A stretch of DNA of 64,000 nucleotides from Symmachiella macrocystis (GCF_007860075.1 NZ_SJPP01000001.1:1262501-1326500); one strand, 5' to 3'; positions 34,571 through 44,611 are shown, counted from the stretch's first letter. The notes: generated from the letters alone by a model not told the origin. Numbers and translations: made by a program.

Positions 34571-36859
34571 TCAATCAATATAAATGAATTCATTCAAATT
34601 ATAGATCGCCAAACAGAACGCCTGCCAAGCTTGTTTGTCTGCTGCGGCGGCTGTCATGTTGGGAGATTCCATGAGGATTAATTTCTGTTGACGGTCTAAA
34701 AAGTCGAGAGTGGTGGCGAGTTCTGTTTCATCGGCGTTGCGGGATAAGGCCCATTGATACGCCTGCTGGACGCGGGCTGCGCGGTCCTCACCGGTCAGCC
34801 GCATGGCGAAATAGGCCGCTTGCCGATTTAGGAATTCGCTGTTGAGCAACGTGAGCGCCTGTGTCGGAATTGTGGAGCGGGAGCGTTGTTCACACGAGGC
34901 GGTCGTATCGGCTAGGTCGAACAATTCCAGTAGCGGCACCAACATGGCCCGCTTCATAAAAATATAAATGGCGCGTCGCGAAGCTTCGGACTCGTCTGAT
35001 TTTCCCCACCCCAGTCCCGGCCGCGATTGGCCGGCAAGGACTTCTTCGGCGATCTTGGGATAGACGCTCGGCCCTCCCATTTTCAGGTTCAGTTGGCCGC
35101 TGACCGCTAAGACCGAATCACGCAGCGGTTCCGCCTCCAGTCGCCGCAGCGGAAACCGCCATAACCATTCGTTCTCCGGATCGGCCTCCGCCGCAGCGGC
35201 GCGGACCGTGCTGGATTGCGCATAGGTATTGCTCAACACGATCAGCCGGTGCAGTGATTTGAGGCTCCAACCGTTTTCGCGAAAGGTCTGCGCCAACCAG
35301 TCGAGCAATTCCGGATCCGACGGCGGCAGGCCCATGATGCCGAAATCATTTTCGTTGCGGGCCAACCCCTCACCGAAGTGCCCTTGCCAAACCCGATTTA
35401 CCGCCACGCGGGCGACCAACGGGTTTTGGGGAGAGACCATCCACTTGGCCAGCGCCAAACGTCGCCCCGTCGTTGATCGCGATTTCTCGGGGGCCGGTAT
35501 TTCGATGTTCACATCCCGGAGGACCGCGGGGAAACCGGGTTGGACTTCTCCGGCCGGTGTGGTGGGGTCGCCGCGACGAAACACGTGCGTCACCGGAATC
35601 GCATCGGTCGTTTCTTGCCAAATGTAGCCGCGGGGTGGCGCGGCAGGCGCAGCCGCTTCGATGGCTTTGATCGCTGCCCGAAACGCGTCGCGTTGTCGTT
35701 GCTCATACGGTGTGCGCGACGCTCGGATTTCCTTGTCCAATCGTCGTTGCGTCTTGCCCACGAGTCTTTTCTGTTGGCTCGTTCGTTTTTTGGAATCCGT
35801 TTGGTGAGCCTGCAGCGCAACGGCGGCGAGATCAGTTTTTCCTACGGCGAAGAATCGTGCGCGAACATGCTGGTCCAGGTCAGAGATTTGGTTCTGGAGA
35901 GTTTCCAACGCGTCCTGATGACGGCTCTCCGCTGCTGCGAATGCGGCGAGTTCTTGGGGAGTTCCGACGAGTACGTCGAGGTCGGCCCGTTTTTTCTGCG
36001 GCCGCTTGAGCGGTTCGAAGATCGCTAACATGCGGGCGTAGTCGATTTGCGAAATCGGTTCGAACTTGTGATTGTGACACCGCGCGCAACGCAGGGACAT
36101 GCCTAAAAATGTGGAACTGACCGTCCCCAGCACGTCGTCGAGTTGGTCGTAACGGTCGACCTTGGGATCGGCCGGTTCATCGTCCCAGGTCCCCAGCCGC
36201 AAAAACGTGGTGGCAATCAACGTCTCGGCACTCACGTCGCGGACCTCGTCGCCGGCAAGTTGTTCGGTGAGGAATCGGTCGAACGGCTTATCGTCGTTGA
36301 GTGAGTCGATCACATAATCGCGATACCGCCATGCATTGGGCTTGTCGCCGTCGCGCTCGTAACCGTTGGTTTCGGCATACCGCACCAGGTCGAGCCACCG
36401 TCGGCCCCAACGGATCCCGTAACCAGGATCGGCCAACAAACGGTCAACCAATCGTTCGCGTTTGTCGGGAGCCGCATCATCAAGAAAGGCCTGCACCTCT
36501 TCGGGTGCGGGAGGCAAGCCGATCAGATCAAAATAGACCCGGCGGACCCACGTTCGGTCGTCAGCGGGGGGTGAAGGAGTGAGTCCCGCGTCGTGTAGTT
36601 TTTGCAGCACAAACGCATCGATCGGATTGTGAATCCAGGGGTCGTCCATTTCGGGCGGCGCGGGAAGTGTGATCGGTAGAAACGACCAATGCTCGTAATC
36701 AACGTCGCTCAGTTCGATGCGATACGCATCCAGATCCGCGTTCTCTACCGCCGGTTCCCCGGCATCAATCGCTACCCACGCAAAAATGCACAGCAGCAGG
36801 CTGAGCGCAAGTCCCCACAATCTCGGAAAGCCCCGGTCATGTTTCGACAAAGCGCGCAA
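34571..36859 (-). CDS. DUF1549/DUF1553 domain protein (PSCyt2/PSD1)
   Basis: The 762-residue protein has a signal peptide or anchor (about 15-34), a DUF1549 domain (about 75-280: NPIDAFVLQKL, WVRRVYFDLIGLPP, WGRRWLDLVRYAETNGYERDG, FLGMSLRCARCHNHKFEPIS) and a DUF1553 domain (about 470-720: NPLVARVAVNRVWQGHFGEGL, LDWLAQTF, SLKSLHRLIVLSNTYAQSS). A CxxCH haem-like motif (CARCH) lies in DUF1549. The separate N-terminal cytochrome c domain (PSCyt1) often present in larger homologs is absent. The start is TTG at 36859, supported by AGGAG 7 bases upstream. It is the probable partner of the downstream DUF1501 gene. Confidence 0.93.
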   Translation of the reverse strand: MRALSKHDRGFPRLWGLALSLLLCIFAWVAIDAGEPAVENADLDAYRIELSDVDYEHWSFLPITLPAPPEMDDPWIHNPIDAFVLQKLHDAGLTPSPPADDRTWVRRVYFDLIGLPPAPEEVQAFLDDAAPDKRERLVDRLLADPGYGIRWGRRWLDLVRYAETNGYERDGDKPNAWRYRDYVIDSLNDDKPFDRFLTEQLAGDEVRDVSAETLIATTFLRLGTWDDEPADPKVDRYDQLDDVLGTVSSTFLGMSLRCARCHNHKFEPISQIDYARMLAIFEPLKRPQKKRADLDVLVGTPQELAAFAAAESRHQDALETLQNQISDLDQHVRARFFAVGKTDLAAVALQAHQTDSKKRTSQQKRLVGKTQRRLDKEIRASRTPYEQRQRDAFRAAIKAIEAAAPAAPPRGYIWQETTDAIPVTHVFRRGDPTTPAGEVQPGFPAVLRDVNIEIPAPEKSRSTTGRRLALAKWMVSPQNPLVARVAVNRVWQGHFGEGLARNENDFGIMGLPPSDPELLDWLAQTFRENGWSLKSLHRLIVLSNTYAQSSTVRAAAAEADPENEWLWRFPLRRLEAEPLRDSVLAVSGQLNLKMGGPSVYPKIAEEVLAGQSRPGLGWGKSDESEASRRAIYIFMKRAMLVPLLELFDLADTTASCEQRSRSTIPTQALTLLNSEFLNRQAAYFAMRLTGEDRAARVQQAYQWALSRNADETELATTLDFLDRQQKLILMESPNMTAAAADKQAWQAFCLAIYNLNEFIYID

Positions 36860-37019
36860 AATCGAACTCCTGGGCGGGACTGGGAGGCGGGATGACTGTC
36901 ATTCTCTATTTTGCGGGACGGGTCGGTGGTTGGCAAGCGTAATCGGGGTGGCGACTGATTCCTGGAAGAACCACCTTCAACGAGGTACGCACAGGTATGG
37001 AAACCGTCTTGTAAATCCG

Positions 37020-37047
37020 CACTGGCGGACGAGCCGCCAGTGGCACC
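37020..37047. repeat. Palindromic intergenic repeat, CACTGGCGG family
   Basis: CACTGGCGGACGAGCCGCCA followed by GTGGCACC differs by two bases from the copy at 29731. It sits between the 3' end of the VWA gene and the upstream end of the DUF1549/DUF1553 gene. Confidence 0.75.
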
Positions 37048-37061
37048 CCGATGCGGAATCT

Positions 37062-38201
37062 TTATCCAACGACGCGGCGTTTTTTGCGGCCGCCGACGAA
37101 GCTGTCGATGACCATGTTCCCGAGGTCGTTGGCGTCGCAGTAGGCGCTGACGCCGTGGGAGACTTCGGCCATTTGTTCGACGAAGTTGACCAGGCCCAGA
37201 TAGAAGTAATCCTCGATCAGGGCAAAGCTGGAGAGGTGGATTCCCTCGTCGGCGCAGCGACGGACTTCGGCTAAGGTGCGTCGGGCGGTGCTTTGTGCGG
37301 GGGGGTAGACCAGCACAATTTCGCGGCCCTCGATGTGCGCGGTCGGTTCGCCGTCGGTGATGGTGATGATCTGTTTGTTTTGCGCCGGTTGGCGGCCGAG
37401 GATGCGGCGAGCGAATTGCAGACCGGCTTGAATGTTGGTGAAATGTTCCGGAACGAAGGCGGGGGGATTGTCCAAATCGATCCGCAGGCGGACGCGCGAA
37501 TCGAAGATACTGACTTGCTTGGGTGCGGCGTAGAGCAATTCCCGCTCGGACAGGGAAGCTGCATAGGTATAGAATCCAACGACCTGCAGAAAGTCGCCCT
37601 GATATTTGCCTCGGACAAGTGATTGCAGCGCCATCGCCACGCGTTTGGCTTGGCCGAATTTTCCGTACCGCATCATGCTGCCCGACATATCGAGCAACAC
37701 GACCGTGGCGCAGGAGGTTTGATATTCGGTATCGTGGACCACGAAGTCCTCTTCGCCCACATGAATCGGCGAGCCGCCCCCTTGACGATAGAGGGCGTTT
37801 TTGAGCGTTTCGTGCATGTTGAGGTTGGACACCGGGTCGCCGTATTCGTACGGCTTGGACTCTTCGTGCACTGTTTGCCCGGCACCGCGATACTCGGTTT
37901 CGTGGCTGCCCAGTTTGTCTTTGCGGGAGATTTCGAACAGGTCCTCCAGCGCCCGCGTCTCGGCGCGCTTGACTCCCTTGCCGGTCACCATGAACTTTCC
38001 GTCTTCGTCGCGGTCGATGTAACCTTGCTTGAGCAACAAATCCAGGATTTCGGGATTGTCCTCCTGGAGTTGGTCGAGCATATCGAGCACGTTCTCGCCG
38101 TAGTCCATCATATAATTGCTGAGCTGATCGAAAATGTTATCAGCGGACTGCGGCGTGAATTGTTGGGTGCCGTCCCAGCGGCTATATTCAAACTCGGGCA
38201 T
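37062..38201 (-). CDS. von Willebrand factor A domain protein
   Basis: The 379-residue protein lacks a signal peptide. A helical N-terminal part (about 1-145) contains a short DxDxDG-like loop (DRDEDGKF). The VWA domain (about 162-375) has a complete MIDAS: DMSGSM at Asp171-Ser175, a Thr in the middle, and TITDGEPTAH later. The architecture is close to the VWA proteins that pair with MoxR/ChlI-type AAA+ ATPases in bacteria; those partners assemble metal cofactors or remodel complexes. No AAA+ partner lies beside it here. It is divergent from the DNA methyltransferase gene across 92 bases. Confidence 0.88.
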   Translation of the reverse strand: MPEFEYSRWDGTQQFTPQSADNIFDQLSNYMMDYGENVLDMLDQLQEDNPEILDLLLKQGYIDRDEDGKFMVTGKGVKRAETRALEDLFEISRKDKLGSHETEYRGAGQTVHEESKPYEYGDPVSNLNMHETLKNALYRQGGGSPIHVGEEDFVVHDTEYQTSCATVVLLDMSGSMMRYGKFGQAKRVAMALQSLVRGKYQGDFLQVVGFYTYAASLSERELLYAAPKQVSIFDSRVRLRIDLDNPPAFVPEHFTNIQAGLQFARRILGRQPAQNKQIITITDGEPTAHIEGREIVLVYPPAQSTARRTLAEVRRCADEGIHLSSFALIEDYFYLGLVNFVEQMAEVSHGVSAYCDANDLGNMVIDSFVGGRKKRRVVG

Positions 38202-38293
38202 AACGCATCGGCTCCCTAAAAAATAGCTACGTCAATGGTAGACACAAGTGGGTTCGCTGGCAACGCGGGGGTTGTGATATACTGGCCGGAAGC

Positions 38294-40075
38294 ATGGATG
38301 ACACCGTTTCTACGAAAATACGACTGACGCCCGCGCGACGGCGACAATTGGGGAGTTTTTACACGCCCTCGCCGGTTGTTCGTTTTATGGCGCGAGGCTG
38401 CCTGCTGGGAGGCTCGGAGCAAACGGGGACGATTCTCGATCCCGCGTGTGGGGACGGGATGTTTTTGATTGGCGCCGCTGAAGAAATTTTAGCAGCGCGC
38501 CGGTCCTCGGCACCCGGGCGGTTGAAGATCGTTCGCGAGCGGATTTTCGGCGTAGATCTGGACCCCGCGGCGATCCAACAAGCGCGGCAGCGTTTAGAAT
38601 CGTGGATCGCGTCGCGCACGGTGGAGTTGCGTGCTGAAACTCAGCGCGTCCTAGCGGCAAACTTGCGAATCGGCAATACGCTGACTGGCGATGATTTTTC
38701 CGCAACGGCGCAAGTCACCGACGGGTTTTCGTGGTGTGATGCGTTTCCGCAAATCGCCGCTGCGGGTGGGTTTGATCTGGTGTTGGGGAATCCTCCCTAT
38801 CGCCGTGAACTGGCAGCGAAGGAGTTATTCGACACGATTGCACAGACGCGGGTGGGCGAGCTGTGGCGGCAGCCGCGGATGGATTTGTGGTACTACTTCT
38901 TGCATCGCGGGTTGGACCTACTGCGGCCGGGGGGGACGTTGTCGTTTATCGTCAACAGCTACTGGACCGCCTCACGCGGTGCGGAGAAATTGATTGAACG
39001 TCTGCGGCAAGAAACGACAGTGGATGAAGTCGTCTTATTGGGAACCCGCAAAATCTTCGACGGCGTCACCGGCCGGCATTTGATTGTGCGTCTGCGCAAG
39101 GCGTGCTCGCGCAGTTCCTGTCGCGTGATTTCGTTGGAGAATCGCGCCTGCCCATTTCCGGATTCCAGTCATGAATTGGATGTAGGGATCGACACCTATG
39201 AACTGACTCAGGAGGATCTCTACACGTCGGGCGGCCTGACGTTGGCGCGGCCGCTGGCGCATGCGCATCTGTTTGAGGGGTGCCGGCTCTTGGGAGAGGC
39301 ATACGACACGGCGCAAGGCATGGCTGAAAATCCGCCGCGGGTGAATCGACGGTTGGCTCAGAAATTAGACGGTGCCGCAAACGTCGGCGACGGTGTGTTT
39401 GTGTTGTCCGATGAAGAAGTCGCGCAATTGGATTTCAACGCCGCCGAGCGTGCACTTTTGCGGCCCTATTTTGAAACAGCGACGCTGGACCGTTACGCTC
39501 TGCCCGATCAGCCGTCGCATCAGGTGTTGTATTTAACCCGCGATACGGCGGCGACGCTGGATGAGTTTTCGAACGTTCGCCGTCATTTGAAGAAGTATCG
39601 CAAAGTTCTGGAGCAACGGCGGGAAACGCGGCAGGGGCAGAATGCGTGGTGGCATTTGCATTGGCCGCGCCGGCAGGAGATCTTTGCCGAACCGGCGGTC
39701 TTGAGCATTCAAATGGGCCAAGTGCCGCGGTTCGTATTGGCGAACCGTGCCGCCTATGTTGGATTTTCGGTGAATCTCATCTCAGCGCGTACGCCGGAAG
39801 CACCGAGCCTGGCAGCATTGACCGGCATCTTAAATTCATCAATCGCCGCTGCTTGGTTCACCCGACACGCCAAACAGCGAGGCGTGAATTTAGAGATCAA
39901 CTTGCACGTACTACGGCGGTTCCCCTTACCACCACGAGATACAAAGCAAGAGCAGCAATTGGCGGAGCTAGTCCAAGCGCGGCAAGCTGGCAGCTCGGCA
40001 GTGGAGTGTGCGCAGCAAGAAGCCCGGATCGACAAGATTGTCGCCGGGCTTTATGGGGTTCGGGAGCAAGCGTAA
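38294..40075 (+). CDS. N6-adenine DNA methyltransferase, TaqI/Eco57I-like, solitary
   Basis: The 593-residue protein has an N-terminal methyltransferase domain (about 10-270): GSFYTPSPVVRFM (motif X), DPACGDG (49-55, AdoMet motif I), NPPY (166-169, catalytic motif IV of gamma-class N6-adenine enzymes) and LRPGGTLSFIVNSYW. The C-terminal half (about 280-560) looks like the TaqI-type target-recognition domain (NSSIAAAWFTRHAKQRGVNLEINLHVLRRFPLP). There is no PD-(D/E)xK or other nuclease motif and no restriction gene beside it, so it is either a solitary enzyme or what remains of a type IIG-like system. The ATG start has no strong SD. Base composition is like that of its neighbours. Confidence 0.88.
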   Translation: MDDTVSTKIRLTPARRRQLGSFYTPSPVVRFMARGCLLGGSEQTGTILDPACGDGMFLIGAAEEILAARRSSAPGRLKIVRERIFGVDLDPAAIQQARQRLESWIASRTVELRAETQRVLAANLRIGNTLTGDDFSATAQVTDGFSWCDAFPQIAAAGGFDLVLGNPPYRRELAAKELFDTIAQTRVGELWRQPRMDLWYYFLHRGLDLLRPGGTLSFIVNSYWTASRGAEKLIERLRQETTVDEVVLLGTRKIFDGVTGRHLIVRLRKACSRSSCRVISLENRACPFPDSSHELDVGIDTYELTQEDLYTSGGLTLARPLAHAHLFEGCRLLGEAYDTAQGMAENPPRVNRRLAQKLDGAANVGDGVFVLSDEEVAQLDFNAAERALLRPYFETATLDRYALPDQPSHQVLYLTRDTAATLDEFSNVRRHLKKYRKVLEQRRETRQGQNAWWHLHWPRRQEIFAEPAVLSIQMGQVPRFVLANRAAYVGFSVNLISARTPEAPSLAALTGILNSSIAAAWFTRHAKQRGVNLEINLHVLRRFPLPPRDTKQEQQLAELVQARQAGSSAVECAQQEARIDKIVAGLYGVREQA

Positions 40076-40142
40076 CCGGTTTTTAAACTGGCTCGAACGA
40101 CCTTGCCCCCGCTGTCCGATCAGACGACCCGCGCTACCACCG

Positions 40143-41435
40143 TTAGGCGGCGGCGGAGTCGTCTTGTGAAAACATTTGCTCTTCGCCCCGCACCATGCGG
40201 TCGTTGAGGATGTACTTGCCGTGCTCGGTGCGTTCGGGCAATTCGTACATAATATCGAACATCACTTGCTCGACGATACTCCGCAGTCCGCGGGCACCGG
40301 TATCTTTTTCCTTGGCCATACCGGCAATTTCCAGCAAGGCTTCGGGGGTGAATTCCAACTCGGCATTTTCCATCTCGAAGAACTTTTGGTACTGCCGAAC
40401 CAGCGAATTGCGTGGTTCTTGCATGATGCGTACCAGATGCTCCTTGTCGAGCGGCGTCAACGCGGTGGCGACCGGCAGACGTCCGACCAATTCGGGAATC
40501 AATCCGAATTCCAAGATGTCGTCGACGCAGACCTGGCTGAGCAACTCGCCTTTCTCGTTTTCATTGCGAGTGCTGCCTCCGCCGCTGCCGCTGGACCCGA
40601 AGCCGATCACCTTGTTGCCCAGTCGCTTGGCGATAATGTCTTCCAAGCCGACAAACGTCCCGCCGCAGATGAACAGAATATTCGTGGTGTCCATTTGAAT
40701 ATATTGCTGTTCGGGGTGTTTGCGGCCTCCTTGAGGGGGAACGTTGGCCACAGTCCCTTCGAGCATTTTCAGCAGGGCCTGTTGCACCCCTTCGCCGGAG
40801 ACGTCGCGGGTGATCGAGACGTTTTGGCTTGTCTTACCAATTTTGTCGATTTCGTCGATGAATAAAATTCCACGCTGGGCGGCTTCGATGTCGAAGTCGG
40901 CGGCGTGTAATAATTTCAATAACAGGTTCTCGACGTCTTCACCAACATAGCCAGCTTCGGTCAACGTGGTGGCGTCGCCGATGGCGAACGGAACTTGTAA
41001 AGTTCGCGCCAACGTCCGGGCTAACAGGGTTTTCCCGCAGCCGGTCGGACCGATGAGCATGATGTTCGACTTTTCGACTTCTACGTCGTTGTCGGCATCG
41101 GCGCTGATCATGAGCCGTTTGTAGTGATTGTGTACGGCGACCGCCAAGACCTTTTTGGCGCGATCTTGCCCAATCACGTACTGTTCCAGGTGCTCCACGA
41201 TTTCACGGGGAGTGGGAACCTTGGTGAATAGGCTCGGGGATGATCCGCGGCGACGGCGTTCCTGTTCCAATATGGATTGGCACAATTCGATACATTCGCC
41301 GCAGATATAGACGTCGGACGGGCCTTCTACGAGCGGGCCGACCTCCCTATAACTTTTGCGACAGAATGAGCAATTTGCGTTTTTTTTACCGGTCGCTCCG
41401 CGACTCCCAGAAGTTACATCATTACCGGATGGCAT
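40143..41435 (-). CDS. clpX: ATP-dependent Clp protease ATP-binding subunit ClpX
   Basis: The 430-residue protein is a full ClpX. It has an N-terminal zinc-binding domain (Cys23-x2-Cys26 and CGEC near 45, [29 protein letters not shown]-type), Walker A GPTGCGKT (about 130), [11 protein letters not shown] (Walker B), the GGRKHPEQQ pore-2 region, sensor [12 protein letters not shown] and the C-terminal [11 protein letters not shown]. It unfolds substrates for ClpP. A Ser/Gly-rich loop ([14 protein letters not shown]) near 280 is longer than in E. coli. No clpP or tig lies beside it, in contrast with the usual tig-clpP-clpX order. The ATG start opens with [13 protein letters not shown]. Confidence 0.97.
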   Translation of the reverse strand: MPSGNDVTSGSRGATGKKNANCSFCRKSYREVGPLVEGPSDVYICGECIELCQSILEQERRRRGSSPSLFTKVPTPREIVEHLEQYVIGQDRAKKVLAVAVHNHYKRLMISADADNDVEVEKSNIMLIGPTGCGKTLLARTLARTLQVPFAIGDATTLTEAGYVGEDVENLLLKLLHAADFDIEAAQRGILFIDEIDKIGKTSQNVSITRDVSGEGVQQALLKMLEGTVANVPPQGGRKHPEQQYIQMDTTNILFICGGTFVGLEDIIAKRLGNKVIGFGSSGSGGGSTRNENEKGELLSQVCVDDILEFGLIPELVGRLPVATALTPLDKEHLVRIMQEPRNSLVRQYQKFFEMENAELEFTPEALLEIAGMAKEKDTGARGLRSIVEQVMFDIMYELPERTEHGKYILNDRMVRGEEQMFSQDDSAAA

Positions 41436-41701
41436 CGGTTTTCCTTCAAACGACTCAGTAGTTACCAGTTCTCAAAGCCAATTACGTCGACAGAGTTTCC
41501 AACTCATGCAATCAAAAACTGTCTCGATTGCAGCCATCCATTGCTCATCGACGAATTTCCAATCGGAAACATGCACTTCGCATGCCAATCCGGCTTTCCA
41601 CAGTCCTGTACGCAGTTTCGTTTTCTTCCGCCGCCGGAACGTTTTGTAGATTCCGGTCAATGCCCGAAATCTTAGTTTGTTCGATCCGCCGGTGCGATCC
41701 G

Positions 41702-41971
41702 CTAGTGTGAATCGCGTGTCGGTCGACCGCTGGAGTTCAGTGTGTTTGCCAATCGACTCTTGATCAATCGGAATTCTTCCTCCGATAGCTCACCCCGCTC
41801 GTGCAATTCTCTGTATTGAGTTAGCATTTCATGAGTTGACTCCGCAGGATCGTCACTTTCCCGATACCGTGCACGGATTTGCAAAACGATCCAGGAAAAA
41901 ACAGCTAAAGTTACGACCATCACCGCCAACGGAATGCCGACGGTCTCCAGTATTTTACTGAACCTGGACAT
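41702..41971 (-). CDS. Small membrane protein with SHOCT-like tail
   Basis: From the ATG at 41971 the protein is 89 residues: one membrane segment (about 10-27, ETVGIPLAVMVVTLAVFSWIVL), then a charged region ending in ELHERGELSEEEFRLIKSRL, the L-x-x-G-x-I-x-x-x-E-F-x-x-x-K pattern of SHOCT short C-terminal domains. Such domains are oligomerisation or protein-binding elements. The in-frame TTG at 41992 would add seven residues. It lies about 265 bases upstream of clpX on the same strand. A functional link to clpX is not supported. Confidence 0.75.
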   Translation of the reverse strand: MSRFSKILETVGIPLAVMVVTLAVFSWIVLQIRARYRESDDPAESTHEMLTQYRELHERGELSEEEFRLIKSRLANTLNSSGRPTRDSH

Positions 41972-42124
41972 GGAATCTTGTCTTAAAACCAAGGTGCGTT
42001 TTGAGAGGCGTCAGGGCGATTATCTATTACATCGCCGCCTGTGGCAAGAGCATCTGAACAGGCCGAGACACAACCCTCAAATCGATCTCAAAACCGCGAT
42101 TTTGTCGACGCGGCAAACGCCCGA

Positions 42125-42153
42125 TTGTGAACCGGACGCGGACACGCTACAGT
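42125..42153 (+). promoter_or_regulatory. Possible sigma70-like promoter of the GT39-type gene
   Basis: TTGTGA (42125-42130), a 17-base spacer and TACAGT (42148-42153) lie about 83 bases upstream of the ATG of the glycosyltransferase gene. Each box has two mismatches, so this is only a candidate. Confidence 0.4.
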
Positions 42154-42235
42154 CAAAAACGCAGGCGGTTGCGGCCCACTGGGTCCATCCGCACGCCACT
42201 GTTCCACAATTCTACTAATTGACGAACCTCCGCCC

Positions 42236-43834
42236 ATGCTTTCCGGCTCGCGCCGAATCCTTGCTGCTGATTGGACCGGCCCCGTTGCCGTGGGTCTTGT
42301 CGCGCTCATTGCCGTGTTGGCTACGATCAGTCCCGTTAAATACGGTCCCGGTGTGACGATCGATGAATCGTTCAACGCCGCGCAAGGATATTTTTTGACC
42401 GAAGCGGCCGGGGCCTATGGATGGGCCATGTTGCACCCCGCGAGTCAACTTGAAGTCGCTCAAAGCGCGCTCAACGACCACCCGCCGTTGGCGCGGTGGG
42501 GAATCGGTCTTTCGGAACAAGTGGGCCGAAGGATCGTCGCACCGGAAAATACGGCCGCACCTTATAATCTCGCCCGCGCCCGTATCGCCTCGGCGGTTGA
42601 GTTTGCCGGTCTGATCTGTCTGATCGGTTTCGTAGCGACGCGCTGGTACGGACGGCCCGCTGGTTGGGTGGCCGCTATCTCACTGTTCGTCATGCCCCGT
42701 GTGTTTGGACACGCACACATCGCTTCGCTGGAATCGATGATGAATCTCACATATGGGGCGGCGATTTTGTCTGTGGCTCACTTTTGGGATCACGAAACCC
42801 CTCCGAGCAAACGGGTCGCCTGTTGGACCGGTGCGTTGTTCGGACTGGCATTGCTCTCAAAAGTACAGGCGATTTTCATTCCGATTCCGATCGCGTTGTG
42901 GGCCTTACTGCGTTGGCGACACCGCGCGATTGTGCCGGTCGCTGTTTGGGGCATAGCGGGACTGATTGTGTTTTACGCCGGTTGGCCCCATTTGTGGGAG
43001 GCGCCGTTCGATCATTTCATGAAGTATCTGGGACGCACGACCCAGCGGATCGAATTGCACAATTGGTATCTCGGCCGGCAATTCGCCGACCGTATGACGC
43101 CTTGGCAGTATCCGCTGGTGATGTTCGCGATCACGGTCCCGGTCGGCGTGCATCTGTTGAGTCTTATCGGCGTGGCCGAACTGCGAAAATCTTTCACCAA
43201 GGTTCCGCGTGAAGTGTTGTTGCTGGGCGCGATTGCCTTGCCGTTGTTGGTCTTCAGTCTGCCCGGGACTCCGATTTACGATGGCGTGCGTCTATTTCTG
43301 GTCGTCTATCCGTTGTGGGCAATTTTCGCTGGACGAGGCGGGCAGCTTGCGCTCGATTGGCTGCGGACGCGGATGTCGGCCGGAAAATCCAACGGCTGCC
43401 TTATCGGATTTCTGCTGTTGCAGGCATACGGCGTCGTTTTTCTCGCCCCCTGCTGGTTGAGTTATTACAACCTGTCGGTCGGCGGACTGCGCGGGGCGGA
43501 TCGATTGGGATTGGAACGGACCTATTGGAGCGACAGCGTCACCCACTCTCTCATCGAACAAGCAGTCGAAGAAATCCCCCAGGGGAGCACGCTCTATGTC
43601 GCTCCGGTGTTGCATCAATTTCAATTGGACGAAATGCTGGCGCAGGAACCTTTATTCGCGCAGCACGAGATTCAATTGCAGCCCTACCAGGGCGCTCCGC
43701 TGGGCGCGCAGGACTATTTACTCGTTTATTATCGTCGCGCAAATCTCGATGTAACTCCGGACGAAAATTGGCGGATCATCTCGGAAGTGCGTCGCGAAAA
43801 CGTACCGTTGGCTGGCGTTTATCAGGCACCGTAA
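42236..43834 (+). CDS. Integral membrane glycosyltransferase, GT39/ArnT-like
   Basis: The 532-residue protein has about ten membrane segments and the GT-C layout: an Asp-Glu pair in the first extracytoplasmic loop (Asp43-Glu44, VTIDESFNAA), DHPPLARWGIGL (the PPL motif of PMT/ArnT enzymes), and VFGHAHIASLESMM. Members transfer a sugar from a polyprenyl-phosphate carrier to protein or lipid A. The C-terminal loop is a soluble part of about 100 residues. The acceptor is unknown, and no sugar-carrier synthase lies nearby. The ATG start is weakly supported by CCTCCGCCC upstream. It is followed 87 bases later by the UDG gene. Confidence 0.82.
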   Translation: MLSGSRRILAADWTGPVAVGLVALIAVLATISPVKYGPGVTIDESFNAAQGYFLTEAAGAYGWAMLHPASQLEVAQSALNDHPPLARWGIGLSEQVGRRIVAPENTAAPYNLARARIASAVEFAGLICLIGFVATRWYGRPAGWVAAISLFVMPRVFGHAHIASLESMMNLTYGAAILSVAHFWDHETPPSKRVACWTGALFGLALLSKVQAIFIPIPIALWALLRWRHRAIVPVAVWGIAGLIVFYAGWPHLWEAPFDHFMKYLGRTTQRIELHNWYLGRQFADRMTPWQYPLVMFAITVPVGVHLLSLIGVAELRKSFTKVPREVLLLGAIALPLLVFSLPGTPIYDGVRLFLVVYPLWAIFAGRGGQLALDWLRTRMSAGKSNGCLIGFLLLQAYGVVFLAPCWLSYYNLSVGGLRGADRLGLERTYWSDSVTHSLIEQAVEEIPQGSTLYVAPVLHQFQLDEMLAQEPLFAQHEIQLQPYQGAPLGAQDYLLVYYRRANLDVTPDENWRIISEVRRENVPLAGVYQAP

Positions 43835-43921
43835 TAATACAGTGTAAGGTCGGCACGTTGATCGCAAAGACATCGGTGTTCGGCGCTCACGCCGTACCCT
43901 ATTTCAAAAACAGGAAGACCG

Positions 43922-44611
43922 ATGCCTGATGATCCTTGGGAACAGCTCAATACGCAGATTACGAATTGCCGTCGTTGTCCGCGGTTGATCGCGCATTGCG
44001 AACACATTGCCACGGTCAAACGCAAAGCGTTTCGAGATTCGCAGTATTGGGGACAACCCGTGCCGAACTTCGGTGATCCGCAGGCGCGGCTGTTGTTGGT
44101 TGGATTGGCGCCCGCGGCGCATGGTGCGAATCGGACCGGTCGGATGTTCACTGGGGATCGCAGCGGCGATTGGTTGTATCGTGCGTTGCATCGCGCCGGG
44201 TTTGCCAATCAACTCACAGCCACAACCGCCGACGATGGTTTGATTCTCAAGGACTGCGCGATCACAGCCGTGTGCCATTGCGCACCGCCGCAAAACAAAC
44301 CGACGACCGACGAAATCGCAAATTGCCGCGACTGGCTGACGGAGACGTTTGAGCAGTTGCCGGTGCGGTTGTTTTTGGCACTGGGTCAAATTGGGTTTAA
44401 AGCCATCTTGAAAGAGGCCCGGTCGCGCGGCTGGCATGCGGGGAAACTTCCCAAGTTCGGTCACGGCGCGCAAGTCGAACTAACCGACGGCCGCGTGTTG
44501 CTGGCAAGCTATCACCCCAGCCAGCAAAACACATTCACCGGCCGTTTGACGGAGGAGATGTTCGACGACATCTTCACCACCGCCCGCGGCATCTTGCAAG
44601 CCGGTTCCTAA
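43922..44611 (+). CDS. Uracil-DNA glycosylase, family 5 (UDGb)
   Basis: The 229-residue protein has Cys16-x2-Cys19 plus later Cys120 and Cys135 for a 4Fe-4S cluster. Its motif [23 protein letters not shown] (61-83) is diagnostic of family 5 and lacks the polar Asn/Asp seen in other uracil-DNA glycosylases. The C-terminal [13 protein letters not shown] also matches. Family 5 enzymes remove uracil and often hypoxanthine or other deaminated bases. It is unrelated in detail to the family 4 enzyme at 28927. The ATG start lies 87 bases after the glycosyltransferase gene, with GGAAGACCG upstream, so co-transcription is possible. Confidence 0.95.
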   Translation: MPDDPWEQLNTQITNCRRCPRLIAHCEHIATVKRKAFRDSQYWGQPVPNFGDPQARLLLVGLAPAAHGANRTGRMFTGDRSGDWLYRALHRAGFANQLTATTADDGLILKDCAITAVCHCAPPQNKPTTDEIANCRDWLTETFEQLPVRLFLALGQIGFKAILKEARSRGWHAGKLPKFGHGAQVELTDGRVLLASYHPSQQNTFTGRLTEEMFDDIFTTARGILQAGS

